Assembly (NCBI GenBank): GCA_017938365.1
Contig: JAGBBT010000110.1
Location: 29,581 to 93,580, forward strand
DNA length: 64,000 bases
Reading direction: 5' to 3'
Origin: Treponema sp.
GTDB taxonomy: Bacteria > Spirochaetota > Spirochaetia > Treponematales > Treponemataceae
How positions within the stretch are numbered: position 1 is the stretch's first letter; every line of letters starts with the position of its first letter. A program made the translations under genes and the position numbers. The notes beneath the pieces are model-generated. The model ran no database searches. It saw nothing but the letters and a program-made list of their open reading frames with translations, and was not told the DNA's origin. Below, one piece after another: positions 43,843 to 53,245 of this stretch.

Positions 43843-45333
43843 TTACTTATTGTTGATATTTGACAGAATGCAAGAATAGCGAGGAGATTCAACAACCAGC
43901 TTGATAAGGTCTTCAGTGGTGTTTGGCTTTTCATCACTCATGATGAACTTGCAAACAGCAGGAGAATAACCAGATACAAGCATGGTTCCATTTTCGTTAA
44001 ATTTAACAGGAACCGTTTCTCCACGATCAGAAACATTCCAAAATACAATTGTAGGAAGTGTATATCCAGCTGCTTCAAACTTTTCTTTCCACTTTGTATA
44101 TGTAGATTTGCCAGCGCTCTGACAACACTGATCAAACTGCATATCTGAAATAATGTAAAGCATAGAAGGAAGTTCTTTCTGAGACACATTATTATCAACA
44201 GCGGTATTATATACAAGTTCAAACACTGCGTTAAGATCAGTATTCATGTCCCAATGTGCTCTGCTGAGATTTTTAGCTCTTTCACAAAGTGTATTACCCC
44301 TAAGAGTCTGAAGTGTAGGACGATGAGAAAAGGTGATAAACTTATCGTGATAAACACCAGTATTGTGTTCAGCAATATAAATTGCCAATCCAAGACATGC
44401 GTTAAGAGGATCACCATACATAGAACCAGAAACATCTGCTACAACTAGAGAATTATCTTTCTTACCGTTAAAGAAATCTGGAAGAGATTTCCACTGTGCT
44501 TCAACAAGTGGATTTTCACTAAAAAATCCATTATTATATGCCTTAATTACATCAAAAGGATAAAGAGTAGAAGCATTTACTTTTGCTTTATTGTTCTTAA
44601 GCAATTCCAAATAATTCGTATAACGAGCATTATCATTACGTGCAAATGCCTTTGTATATTTCATCATTGCATTTGACGGAACGCAAGAATAATTAATTCC
44701 TTCATAATTTTTTGAAGAAATGTTTCGTTCAACAACCTTAAGATAAGCACGAAGACCGCTAAGTGTCTTTCGATATTCTTTTGAAGTCATTCCAAGCCAA
44801 GTACGAATATATACCGCCTTTTTCTTTGTTTCCGAAGAAGATGCATTCTCAGAAGGAAGCCACTTTGCCAAAAGAGAAATTGACTTATTATTTTTGAGAG
44901 CGTTCATATCATCAATAAGAGTGCTCTTAATAAGATTCATAGCAGTTTCGGTTACAACAGCAGAACCAGTATTGATGACACAAAGAAGATCATCCCAACG
45001 ACCATATTCAGGAATATATTTTACAATTTCTGAACACAGCTTTTCATCAACTTTCTGAAGATACTGCAGTACAATTCGGAAAAATCGGCGTGCTCCCTGA
45101 CCTCCACGAATGTCTCGATTATAAAAAAGAAGACGAATTGCATACAAGGGATTTTCTTCAAGTGCCTTGTTAAACATGTTTTCAATCTTATGCGTTTTAA
45201 TCGACGGATCTTTCCCCATTCCTCCAAAAAACATAAGATCTGCACAGCCAGACATTGAAGATTTCAACGCTCTATCGCCATTTTCAGTGAAAGCGATATT
45301 ATCCTGCTGAACGAGCATTTCCCAAAAAGTCAT
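43843..45333 (-). CDS. DUF2828/TROVE-like protein with von Willebrand A domain
   Basis: 496 residues. The N-terminal HEAT-like helical region (FNKALEENPLYAIRLLFYNRDIRGGQGARR, RDIRGGxGxR motif) and the C-terminal VWA domain with MIDAS LVVADVSGSMYG, matching Asp/Thr sites (HWDMNTDLNAVF) and YIISDMQFD, are the hallmarks of DUF2828, relatives of the Ro60/TROVE RNA-binding proteins. Ro-type proteins bind misfolded or noncoding RNAs; a partner RNA might be one of the structured RNAs in this window. AAGGAGAATTAATT precedes the ATG. Confidence 0.85.
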   Translation of the reverse strand: MTFWEMLVQQDNIAFTENGDRALKSSMSGCADLMFFGGMGKDPSIKTHKIENMFNKALEENPLYAIRLLFYNRDIRGGQGARRFFRIVLQYLQKVDEKLCSEIVKYIPEYGRWDDLLCVINTGSAVVTETAMNLIKSTLIDDMNALKNNKSISLLAKWLPSENASSSETKKKAVYIRTWLGMTSKEYRKTLSGLRAYLKVVERNISSKNYEGINYSCVPSNAMMKYTKAFARNDNARYTNYLELLKNNKAKVNASTLYPFDVIKAYNNGFFSENPLVEAQWKSLPDFFNGKKDNSLVVADVSGSMYGDPLNACLGLAIYIAEHNTGVYHDKFITFSHRPTLQTLRGNTLCERAKNLSRAHWDMNTDLNAVFELVYNTAVDNNVSQKELPSMLYIISDMQFDQCCQSAGKSTYTKWKEKFEAAGYTLPTIVFWNVSDRGETVPVKFNENGTMLVSGYSPAVCKFIMSDEKPNTTEDLIKLVVESPRYSCILSNINNK

Positions 45334-45463
45334 AATTAATTCTCCTTTACAAAGTTTGTTTTAACATATTCCACATATTTTAATATAGCATTTTCTAAAA
45401 ATAAATTAACCTAAACTAAGTAAATAATTATTGATTTAAAAGAATTTCACATTATTTTATTGA

Positions 45464-45526
45464 AATTCTCTAGAAATAATTCTAGTTATTTTAAGAACTT
45501 CCTTAAAATTTAATATGCAGGAAGTT
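45464..45526 (+). repeat. Fibre-leader element, copy 1
   Basis: CTAGAA-ATAA-TTCTAG hairpin (45470..45485) followed by ACTTCC...GGAAGT (45497..45502 with 45520..45525). Same plan as copies at 45560 and 50652. Lies in the 340-base gap 45334..45673, which has no gene. Confidence 0.65.
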
Positions 45527-45559
45527 AATAAAGTTATGATTTAAAGAAATTCTTAGCAT

Positions 45560-45630
45560 AATTGTTCTAGAAATAGTTCTAGTTCTTTTTAAGTGCTTTC
45601 TTATTTTTAATAAAAATCATTTAGAAAGCA
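45560..45630 (+). repeat. Fibre-leader element, copy 2
   Basis: CTAGAA-ATAG-TTCTAG (45567..45582) then GCTTTC...GAAAGC (45595..45600 with 45624..45629). The outer base pair differs from copy 1 but pairs again, a compensatory change. About 45 bases before the first fibre gene. Confidence 0.68.
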
Positions 45631-45673
45631 ATTAAATATTAGCAAATAATGCGTTACGGAGATTTTTTGAATT

Positions 45674-47740
45674 ATGACTAAGTATTCTGAGGACTTTCAA
45701 CCAATGGATCGTCCACCTCGTCCAGACGTGCCAATGTATCCAGGACGTCCACCACGTCCACCGCGTCCTCCACGCCCATGTCCATGTCCTCCTCCACCAC
45801 CTCCACCACCTCCACATTTTGGTCATGGATGTGATAATCCTGTATTTGCTGGAAAGAAACCTCTAGCATATCTTGATGACTTGGCAGCATTACATGGGGA
45901 AGTGTTAAGATGGTTAATTGGTCCAAATGGCGAATTTACAAATAATGGCTATGCTCCTCTGAATCAAGCTGGTAAAGTTGATGAAAAATATTTTTCACAA
46001 ATTGGTGTTGATACATATGCAAATAGCCAAATTGTTAAAGATAATGCAACCAAATATAATTTTTATGGTAATCTTGTTCATGTTGAAAAAGAGTTTATTA
46101 GCTCTATTGGAGACTGTGCTGATGGTGGAAATATGTTTTCACCAAAAGAAATTGTAAACATTTATATTGGTGAAAATAAAAATGCATCTGATTTAGGAAC
46201 ATCTAATGGAGTTAGTGATGGAAGTATTGAACTTGATTTTGATTTAATTGACATGATTGTTCCAGATGCTTCTATGGCAGATTATCGTAAGAAAATTTAT
46301 GGTGATTGGATTCCAGGTACTGTAGTAAAAGGATTCAATGCAAAAAACAAAACTGCTTGCATACCATTTGATCCTATTATTATAACAAGTAAAGAATCAA
46401 TTTGTTTTTCAAATTTAAATAATAAATTTATTCTTACAGTATATGGACCTGATGGTGGTACGTTGGCAATTTCTGAAACAGTTGAAATTAATGGTTCAAA
46501 TAATAATGTTCCATTGCTTGGCTCAAATCAAAATATGAAATTCGAAGTATCTGATTTCAAAAAACAGGGATTTGCATACGAAGGAAAAATTAAATGGAGT
46601 ATTAATATTGTAGGAATTTTAGGTTCTTTTGGTGGAAGATTTGGATTGCAAATCACACAAGTAAAAGATAATAAAAATTCAGTTACATGGCGAAGTGATG
46701 ATTACTTGTATAATACAGGTGTTGCTCCAACAATTGGTGGGTTATATGAAAAAATTGTAGAAACAATTGAAAATGATCCATCATATAAACCAGTTTATAA
46801 GTATTCATCTGGATTAAAATTCCTTACAAGAGGAAAAGTTTATGTAGGTGCATATGATATCGATAATTTAAATTCTAATGCAGCTATTGCTGATAAAGCA
46901 GCAATTTCGTCTGATTTCTTAGATTTAAGTAATTATACATATAATGATTCTGATATTGGTGATTATAGTTTAAATGTTGATTTAGCAAATGCAAGATTTA
47001 CACATGCATTTGATGTTAAAGAAGATGCTTTAATATTTGGTCCATCATATTATGAAATAACACTTAAAAATGCAAGTGGAAATACAACATTAAGAAAAGA
47101 ATCACATATTCTTATTAACACACTTAGAAATCTTGAAGTTCCAACAAAACTTGTAGAAACATTCAGTGATGAAAGTCATAGATGTTCAGTAGATTTTGTA
47201 ACTGATGAAACGGGTATTCAATTCGAAAAGTGGTATTCTAAGCAATCATTAGTAACTGCTGATGGTGGAAGAGGCTTATTAGTAATTCCAGGATTTGGAT
47301 TAGTATATCCAACAGTTGTATTTGATTATAGTACATACATTCCAACACCAAATCCAGATTATAGTAAATTAAGTGGAAGAAGATATTTCTGCAGAAAATT
47401 CTATAGTGATGAAGCAAATAGAAAATTTGGCGGAACATTTGTATTTGATGGAATTACATCAGAAGAATTTATGCAAGATGGATTAAGCTGTACAATTAGT
47501 AAAGACAATGGTGCAACTTGGTTAACATTAAAAGAATATCGTGAAGGTGACATATCAAATGGTGTTTTAACAAATATCGAAGATACAGCAACTGGATGTA
47601 ATGTTCAATTTGCATTTAATAGTGATGAAAGTGTATGCGGAAATGTTGGTTTACTATTCAAAATCGCCTTTGAACCAAGCGTAAGAAGCGTAATTAAACG
47701 TATTGCTTTAAATAATATTAGTAATACTGACGAATGGTAA
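45674..47740 (+). CDS. Tail fibre or neck protein with proline-rich head
   Basis: 688 residues. Residues 10-50 form a remarkable Pro/Arg/Cys tract (RPPRPPRPPRPCPCPPPP and a run of nine Pro), which would be a stiff polyproline rod. Then LDDLAALHGEVLRWLIGPNGEF and the PLNQAGKVDEKYF hinge, comparable with the downstream fibres, and a long beta-rich C-terminal portion. First gene of a plus-strand fibre operon; ribosome binding site GGAG lies 14 bases before the ATG. Confidence 0.65.
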   Translation: MTKYSEDFQPMDRPPRPDVPMYPGRPPRPPRPPRPCPCPPPPPPPPPHFGHGCDNPVFAGKKPLAYLDDLAALHGEVLRWLIGPNGEFTNNGYAPLNQAGKVDEKYFSQIGVDTYANSQIVKDNATKYNFYGNLVHVEKEFISSIGDCADGGNMFSPKEIVNIYIGENKNASDLGTSNGVSDGSIELDFDLIDMIVPDASMADYRKKIYGDWIPGTVVKGFNAKNKTACIPFDPIIITSKESICFSNLNNKFILTVYGPDGGTLAISETVEINGSNNNVPLLGSNQNMKFEVSDFKKQGFAYEGKIKWSINIVGILGSFGGRFGLQITQVKDNKNSVTWRSDDYLYNTGVAPTIGGLYEKIVETIENDPSYKPVYKYSSGLKFLTRGKVYVGAYDIDNLNSNAAIADKAAISSDFLDLSNYTYNDSDIGDYSLNVDLANARFTHAFDVKEDALIFGPSYYEITLKNASGNTTLRKESHILINTLRNLEVPTKLVETFSDESHRCSVDFVTDETGIQFEKWYSKQSLVTADGGRGLLVIPGFGLVYPTVVFDYSTYIPTPNPDYSKLSGRRYFCRKFYSDEANRKFGGTFVFDGITSEEFMQDGLSCTISKDNGATWLTLKEYREGDISNGVLTNIEDTATGCNVQFAFNSDESVCGNVGLLFKIAFEPSVRSVIKRIALNNISNTDEW

Positions 47741-47756
47741 TATAAAGGAGAATAAA

Positions 47757-48881
47757 ATGAATAGAGAAATAGATGCATATATGCATAAATTTAGCAGAGC
47801 AATTACTGCAGATGGACAAATATTTACAGATCAAACCACTGTAAAATCTGGTCATAACATTTCATATGTTGAAGTTCGTGCTGAAGAAGTTCCAGTATGC
47901 GATAGTATTACAGAACGTGATGCTAACTTACTTACCTCGGGTATTCCAGGAACTCGCTCTGTAAAAGATGTTGAATTACAAAAAATCATTAAATTTTATG
48001 ACCGTGCTCCACTTACATGTTTAACAAATACAAATGGTGAAGCATGGGTGTTACTTGACGAAAATAATGTTCCAATTAAAGGATTTATCGATCCTACTGA
48101 TAGACTTGTTGATGGAAGAAGACTTTCTGACGGATACAAAGTTGTCATGTATGCCGAAAATGGAAGAAAAATTTCTCCGCATCAAGGTTGGTCATTTGAA
48201 GCATATTCAGGTTTATTTAAATTTGACTCAAATAAAACCCCAGAAAAAATGGGATGGGGAAGACCTAGAGTAGAAGTTTTCAGATACATTGGTAAATCTG
48301 TAAAAGAAAAATTTGGAGATATTACACAACTTATTGAATGTGTTTATAACAGCGCTGTTGCAATTTCTAAAGCCGCGCTAGTTGTTCAGCCATTTGATAT
48401 TAGTACTGAAAAAATGATTCAGCTTTATGAAAAGCCATATATGATTCCAGGAACATTTGATAAATTTGGAAAACAAGTTTATGCAAATTCATTTCAATAT
48501 AATATTCCTGGATATGTTTTTGAAGCAATTGCTTTAGATAAAGATGAAACAATTGTAGCTGAATGTCAACATTTAGAAAACGGCGATAGCAAAGTTACAG
48601 TTGAAGTTGCGGTAGATCCTGAATCAGGATTACCAATTATTGGTTATGAACAAACAACTGATAAAAATGGATTTCCACTTTTAAGTCTCAATGTTGGACA
48701 TCTTAATTTTAGATTTTCAACATTTATGACCGAAGGCGGAGAAAAAATTAAAATAAAACCAGTTATTACGCTAGGTCAAAATAATACAAATAATGCTGCA
48801 ACTCCAATTTCTAAAGAAGAAAGAGAAAAATTAGAATCTACACAATTTCGTGTAAATTTTAAACCTAATATTGTAGGATAA
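47757..48881 (+). CDS. Virion protein of the fibre operon
   Basis: 374 residues, AAAGGAGAATAAAATG. Beta-rich with domains separated by DENNVPIKGFIDPTDRLVDG and AENGRKISPHQGWSFEAYSG. Not recognised. Position between fibre genes suggests a fibre partner or baseplate connector. Followed by a terminator hairpin. Confidence 0.6.
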   Translation: MNREIDAYMHKFSRAITADGQIFTDQTTVKSGHNISYVEVRAEEVPVCDSITERDANLLTSGIPGTRSVKDVELQKIIKFYDRAPLTCLTNTNGEAWVLLDENNVPIKGFIDPTDRLVDGRRLSDGYKVVMYAENGRKISPHQGWSFEAYSGLFKFDSNKTPEKMGWGRPRVEVFRYIGKSVKEKFGDITQLIECVYNSAVAISKAALVVQPFDISTEKMIQLYEKPYMIPGTFDKFGKQVYANSFQYNIPGYVFEAIALDKDETIVAECQHLENGDSKVTVEVAVDPESGLPIIGYEQTTDKNGFPLLSLNVGHLNFRFSTFMTEGGEKIKIKPVITLGQNNTNNAATPISKEEREKLESTQFRVNFKPNIVG

Positions 48882-48887
48882 AAATAC

Positions 48888-48916
48888 TGAATTAGATATT
48901 TTATATATCTAATTCA
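48888..48916 (+). terminator. Rho-independent terminator
   Basis: 12-bp hairpin TGAATTAGATAT...ATATCTAATTCA after the gene at 47757. Confidence 0.65.
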
Positions 48917-48954
48917 ATAAATAAAAAAAATAAAAGTGATTTACGGAGAATAAT

Positions 48955-50550
48955 ATGAGAATTGTAAACCCAAGAAGTTCAGTTAATAATACTCCTCTAG
49001 CAACTACTTGGTATGTTGACACTCAGCTTGACATTGCAAAAGACGAGCTCATTGAAAATATAGAAGCTGTTTCTGGCAATTTACAAAATAAAATTGAAGC
49101 AGAAGCTACTGAACGAAATCTTCAAGATCGTGCTGTTGCAGCTGTTCTTGCAAAACAACTTACTGGAAAACAAGATATACCATCTAATATTGCGCAAGAT
49201 GTATTTACTAAAGCAGAAAATGATTATTTAGATTTTTATAGTGATGCATTACATCCAGAAGGTTATGCTTGGTTAAAAGATAGTAAACTTGATCCTTCCT
49301 TGCTTCCTGACCTTTCAATTATTACACCAGTTCCTGTTAATAGATCAACAATTTTAACTTGGTTTAATAATAATGGTGGACTTGATAATGGTAGTGAATT
49401 GTCAAATGCTCTCAATAGTCTTGCTAGTGACGAAGAACGCGCTAAATATATTGTTCAGCAATTTGTATGTAAAGCCGGTCTTCGTGAAGATGGAACAACT
49501 TCATTAGATGACAGTTATACTTCACCTTATATTAAAACAGGTGATATGGTAATTGTAAACCCAGATAACGATGAAGACCCAAGCAGACCATATTTTGGTA
49601 AAAGATATATATGTGGAGCATGGTCCGTTATTAATAACGAACCAAAAGTAAATTCATCACTTGTTAAAATTTCATTTAATCAGGGTGAAATTACAAAAGT
49701 TAACGAAAAATTTGCAAAACAAGATGGTTCAATTCGTCTTGGTTTAGCTGATATTTATCGTTATTCTGAAGATGAAAGCGGTGCAGTTACAAGCACATTA
49801 ATCGGTGAAGAACTTGCTCATGATGTTCTCGCTGTCGTATCAATGCCTGCTTCTACATATAATGATTTTACCGATGTTGATTCTATTCCAGGATTACTTC
49901 CAGATGGTGTAAGATTTGGTTATAGACAGCGTCATGGAGCAGCTAATGCTGAATTCATTCCATATGCTACATTAAAAGAACTTGCTGATCTTTACAAAGA
50001 AGTTAATACCGTTATTAAAGAAGCTATCAGTGGTATTACTGAAGATGTTGATGCAATTTCTGCAGTAATTGGTGATGTCACAAGTAGCACAGTTCTCTCA
50101 GCAAATACAGTTGCTGACGCCATTGATGCAATTAGCGGAAAAGTTACAGAAACCGCTGAACATTGTGATACAATTAGCTCTGCTCTTGATGGAAAAGCTG
50201 TTCAAGTTATGGCAACCCAGGTTACATGGGCAGCTGATCAGGTTGAAGAAATTGTTCCAGGAGAATTCAGAACAGATCTTTATCCAGAATCAGATAAAAT
50301 TATCAAACTTACATTTGGTAGTAATAATGAAATTCCTGGTAAGATTTTGGCAGTATATGAAGTTGATAAAAACACTGGACTTGAAACAGTTGTTCAGCCA
50401 GAAATTACATATTATCCAGCTTCTATGGGAATTGAACACTCAACTGTAACAACATTTACATATAATGCTGATATTCAAGCTTTATCTGGATTTGAGTCAG
50501 TTCTTGATAAAACATGGAAAATTTATTTTACAAAAGAAATTTTATTCTAA
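48955..50550 (+). CDS. Tail fibre protein
   Basis: 531 residues. MRIVNPRSSVNNTPLATTWY is the shared fibre N-terminal motif. A helical stalk (VDTQLDIAKDELIENIEAVSG), hinge (YAWLKDSKLDPSLLPDLSII), VVSMPASTYNDFTDVDSIPG domain, a second coiled region (AISGITEDVDAISAVIG) and a small C-terminal beta domain follow. ACGGAGAATAATATG provides the ribosome binding site. Confidence 0.7.
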   Translation: MRIVNPRSSVNNTPLATTWYVDTQLDIAKDELIENIEAVSGNLQNKIEAEATERNLQDRAVAAVLAKQLTGKQDIPSNIAQDVFTKAENDYLDFYSDALHPEGYAWLKDSKLDPSLLPDLSIITPVPVNRSTILTWFNNNGGLDNGSELSNALNSLASDEERAKYIVQQFVCKAGLREDGTTSLDDSYTSPYIKTGDMVIVNPDNDEDPSRPYFGKRYICGAWSVINNEPKVNSSLVKISFNQGEITKVNEKFAKQDGSIRLGLADIYRYSEDESGAVTSTLIGEELAHDVLAVVSMPASTYNDFTDVDSIPGLLPDGVRFGYRQRHGAANAEFIPYATLKELADLYKEVNTVIKEAISGITEDVDAISAVIGDVTSSTVLSANTVADAIDAISGKVTETAEHCDTISSALDGKAVQVMATQVTWAADQVEEIVPGEFRTDLYPESDKIIKLTFGSNNEIPGKILAVYEVDKNTGLETVVQPEITYYPASMGIEHSTVTTFTYNADIQALSGFESVLDKTWKIYFTKEILF

Positions 50551-50578
50551 AATTAAATTTGTAATAATATAAGCTTAA

Positions 50579-50609
50579 AAATGGACTTACTAATTTAGTA
50601 AGTCCATTT
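50579..50609 (+). terminator. Rho-independent terminator
   Basis: 15-bp hairpin AAATGGACTTACTAA/TTAGTAAGTCCATTT after the fibre at 48955. Confidence 0.8.
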
Positions 50610-50651
50610 ACAAATATAAAATTAAAAGAAATTATGAAAATATTTTATAAT

Positions 50652-50719
50652 AATTTCTCTAGAAACAACTCTAGTTCTTTCTAAGAACTTTCTTATTGTT
50701 ATAAATCATGTAGAAAGTA
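50652..50719 (+). repeat. Fibre-leader element, copy 3
   Basis: CTAGA...TCTAG (50659..50674) then ACTTTC...GAAAGT (50687..50692 with 50713..50718). Stem changes relative to copies 1 and 2 are compensated. The loop contains TATAAATC, one base off the late promoter core. Lies 40 bases before a fibre gene. Confidence 0.68.
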
Positions 50720-50760
50720 TTTAAATAAATTTAATCTAATCGTAATCAGGTTTTTTAATA

Positions 50761-51279
50761 ATGAAAATATCTAATCCAAGAGGCTTGAATAATAGTCCGT
50801 TAATAACATTAGATATGCTTAAACAACAGCTCGATGCTCTTCAAAAAGCATTTGAAAATATATTAACAGGCGATGAAGCAATTGCTCTTAGCAACAATGG
50901 TTATGTTCCATTTAACGATGAACATAAAATTGACACAAATTATTATGATACAGTTCAAATTAATAAATATGAATTTTCTACTTCTTCAATGATTGCTTCT
51001 CCAGGCTATACAGATGATTTCTCTGGAAATTCATATATTACATTACAAAAGGAAGTACCAGGATTTGTGTTAAAAATTGAAGATTTTTCAGATGGAAAAA
51101 CCGTAGTTACTGAGTGTGAATATACAGATGATGGAAAAACAAATGTATATGTAAGTTTAGCTGCCGATAGTATATCTGCAACACAACCTTTATCAACATA
51201 TACATTTACTGCATATAGTTTATTAGGGGCTGGAAATTCACCAATAATATTTCCAGCATCTTCTATTATTTTAAATTAA
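50761..51279 (+). CDS. Short fibre-like protein
   Basis: 172 residues. MKISNPRGLNNSPLITLDML has the shared fibre N-terminal motif, then a short helix (KQQLDALQKAFENIL), a hinge (NNGYVPFNDEHKIDTNYYD) and one beta domain. Probably a truncated or minor fibre that uses the same attachment point. Confidence 0.65.
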   Translation: MKISNPRGLNNSPLITLDMLKQQLDALQKAFENILTGDEAIALSNNGYVPFNDEHKIDTNYYDTVQINKYEFSTSSMIASPGYTDDFSGNSYITLQKEVPGFVLKIEDFSDGKTVVTECEYTDDGKTNVYVSLAADSISATQPLSTYTFTAYSLLGAGNSPIIFPASSIILN

Positions 51280-51309
51280 CAAAAAACAAAATTAAGGAAT
51301 TTTTAATTT

Positions 51310-52674
51310 ATGAGAATTACTGATCCAAGAACTTTTAACAGTAAACTTGTAACAGAACTTCAGCTTGATGCTTTATCTGGTGTTCTTACTACCAATTATG
51401 AAAATTTTGTAAAATCTTCATTAAAAGGTTCATCTAGTCAAACTGCTCCTGTTTCTTATGGATATGCATACTTAAATGCTGATGGCAAAGTTGATCCAGC
51501 TCTTATGCCACCACTTGCAATTAACGAAACATATACAGTAGAAGCAACAAATGATAGTACATCATCACTTGATCTTATTAAAAGTGCAGTTACTGCAGCT
51601 TCTGTTGAACGTGGTGATGTCGTAATTGTTTATGCCGGTGCAGGTATTACTGCTGAAAATGCTGAAAAACTTTGTGGAACATTTATTTTTGTTAAAGAAG
51701 TTGCCAAGGGCGCTATAACTGAAGATTCTTACAAAAAGATTTATACTCCAGCTGGTGGTGTAAAAACAGTTAACGGTATTGCAGCTGTTAATGGTAATGT
51801 TACACTTGCTGCAAAGGATATTAAGTATTCTGGTAATACAACAATTGAAACTGCTTTAGATAACAATGGAGAAAGACTTGCCCTAGCAGAAGGTAAAATT
51901 ACAACAATTACTAGTGACGCTGAAACAGCTGGTTCAATGCAGTATTATGCTAAACAGGCTGAAACTAATGCAAAATCTTACACAGATGGAAAAGTTGCCG
52001 CATTAGCTGCTGTAAAGAAATTTGTTAAAGTTGCTTCTCTTGATCCAAAGCCCTCTGATCCAGTTGAAGGAACTCTTTATTACACAGAAGCTGGCCAATG
52101 TGCAATTTATGCAGAAAGCGCATGGGTTGATATTTCTGAAGAAATCATTACATCAATAGCTGATGATACCGCTGGTGATGAAAAACTTGCAAGTATTGGT
52201 GCAATTAAAGCATATGTTGAAGCTAAAGTAAACCCAATTAATACTGAACTTCCAAAGAAAGCTGATAAAGTTTCTGGTGCAACTGACGGTCATCTTGCTT
52301 CACTTGGCTCTGATGGAAATCTTAAAGATTCAGGTTATTCTGTATCAGCAGATACTGCTCTTAGTGGAGAAACTGTTGTTCCTACCTCTAAAACAGTTAA
52401 AAGCTATGTTGATGATAAAGTTGCTGAAGCAATTAAAATTACTTCTGTTACACATACATGGGCAGCCAATGAAAAAGTTGGACAAATCTATACATGGACA
52501 ACTCCTGGACGTGTAATTCAAGTCTGTGATGCAAGTGGATGGGTTTTCCCTGGTGTTCAATTTAGTGGAGAAGGAAAATCATTAAGTTCAACGATTACTG
52601 TTGCAATGGAAAATGAAGATGCAGCTGTTACTGGCGAAACATGGACTTATTTCATTGCATCCACATTAGGATAA
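51310..52674 (+). CDS. Tail fibre protein
   Basis: 454 residues. MRITDPRTFNSKLVTELQLD opens with the shared motif. Contains the GYAYLNADGKVDPALMPP hinge, a KKFVKVASLDPKPSDPVEGT...SIGAIKAYVEA module that corresponds to the repeat of the 871-residue fibre at 7.8 kb, and a PTSKTVKSYVDDKV block before a C-terminal beta domain. The two fibre clusters therefore exchange or share modules. Confidence 0.7.
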   Translation: MRITDPRTFNSKLVTELQLDALSGVLTTNYENFVKSSLKGSSSQTAPVSYGYAYLNADGKVDPALMPPLAINETYTVEATNDSTSSLDLIKSAVTAASVERGDVVIVYAGAGITAENAEKLCGTFIFVKEVAKGAITEDSYKKIYTPAGGVKTVNGIAAVNGNVTLAAKDIKYSGNTTIETALDNNGERLALAEGKITTITSDAETAGSMQYYAKQAETNAKSYTDGKVAALAAVKKFVKVASLDPKPSDPVEGTLYYTEAGQCAIYAESAWVDISEEIITSIADDTAGDEKLASIGAIKAYVEAKVNPINTELPKKADKVSGATDGHLASLGSDGNLKDSGYSVSADTALSGETVVPTSKTVKSYVDDKVAEAIKITSVTHTWAANEKVGQIYTWTTPGRVIQVCDASGWVFPGVQFSGEGKSLSSTITVAMENEDAAVTGETWTYFIASTLG

Positions 52675-52692
52675 TTTGAGAATATAAAAATT

Positions 52693-52722
52693 AAAATGGA
52701 CACTCAATTGAGTGTCCATTTT
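52693..52722. terminator. Bidirectional terminator
   Basis: Perfect 15-bp palindrome AAAATGGACACTCAA/TTGAGTGTCCATTTT with T7, between convergent genes. Confidence 0.85.
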
Positions 52723-52728
52723 TTTATT

Positions 52729-53232
52729 TTATTCAGCTTTTTGTGCAATATTATGTGCATCCTGCCATGGCAAATAATTTGTTTTATGTTCGGCCATAAC
52801 ACCTAAAAATCCTTCAATATAAAAATCAGGTTTTCTAAGTTTTAGATCAACCTTGTCAGAATCATCAGAAATCATGATAGGTTCTCCAAGTTTATCTTCT
52901 TTAATTTCAATATAATAAAGACAATTATCAAGAACACTTTCACGTTCGTTTGCATTTAGATCATCCCAAACCTCTTTATTAAGAATAATTTTGACATCCG
53001 TATTATCTGTCATTCTATTAAATGAAGATACAATTTTTGTTTGTGCTGGAATTGGAATGCCATTTTTACTTAATGCTGTTGTTTTTAAATTACCTTCTTT
53101 ATCTCGTTTACCATATTTGTAAAACAAAGCAACTTTTACATCATATGATTTTAAAATTTCATACTTTTCTTTGTTCATTACTTTTTCGAGTAACTGATTG
53201 TCAATATCGCTTGCTTGTTCAATATTTGCCAT
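52729..53232 (-). CDS. Putative phage metallopeptidase-like protein
   Basis: 167 residues from the ATG at 53232, preceded by AAGGAGAAAATA. The block VKIILNKEVWDDLNANERES followed by LDNCLYYIEI and a C-terminal KLRKPDFYIEGFLGVMAEHK resembles the phage metallopeptidase-like family (Pfam Phage_metallopep-type), but the HExxH is replaced here (LDNCLYY), so it is likely inactive. Role unknown; family members occur widely in T4-like phages. Confidence 0.55.
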   Translation of the reverse strand: MANIEQASDIDNQLLEKVMNKEKYEILKSYDVKVALFYKYGKRDKEGNLKTTALSKNGIPIPAQTKIVSSFNRMTDNTDVKIILNKEVWDDLNANERESVLDNCLYYIEIKEDKLGEPIMISDDSDKVDLKLRKPDFYIEGFLGVMAEHKTNYLPWQDAHNIAQKAE

Positions 53233-53245
53233 TATTTTCTCCTTT

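Noticed and set aside
47238..47438. Minus-strand open frames inside the fibre genes
   Set aside because: They lack ribosome binding sites and mirror the codon bias of the plus-strand genes.
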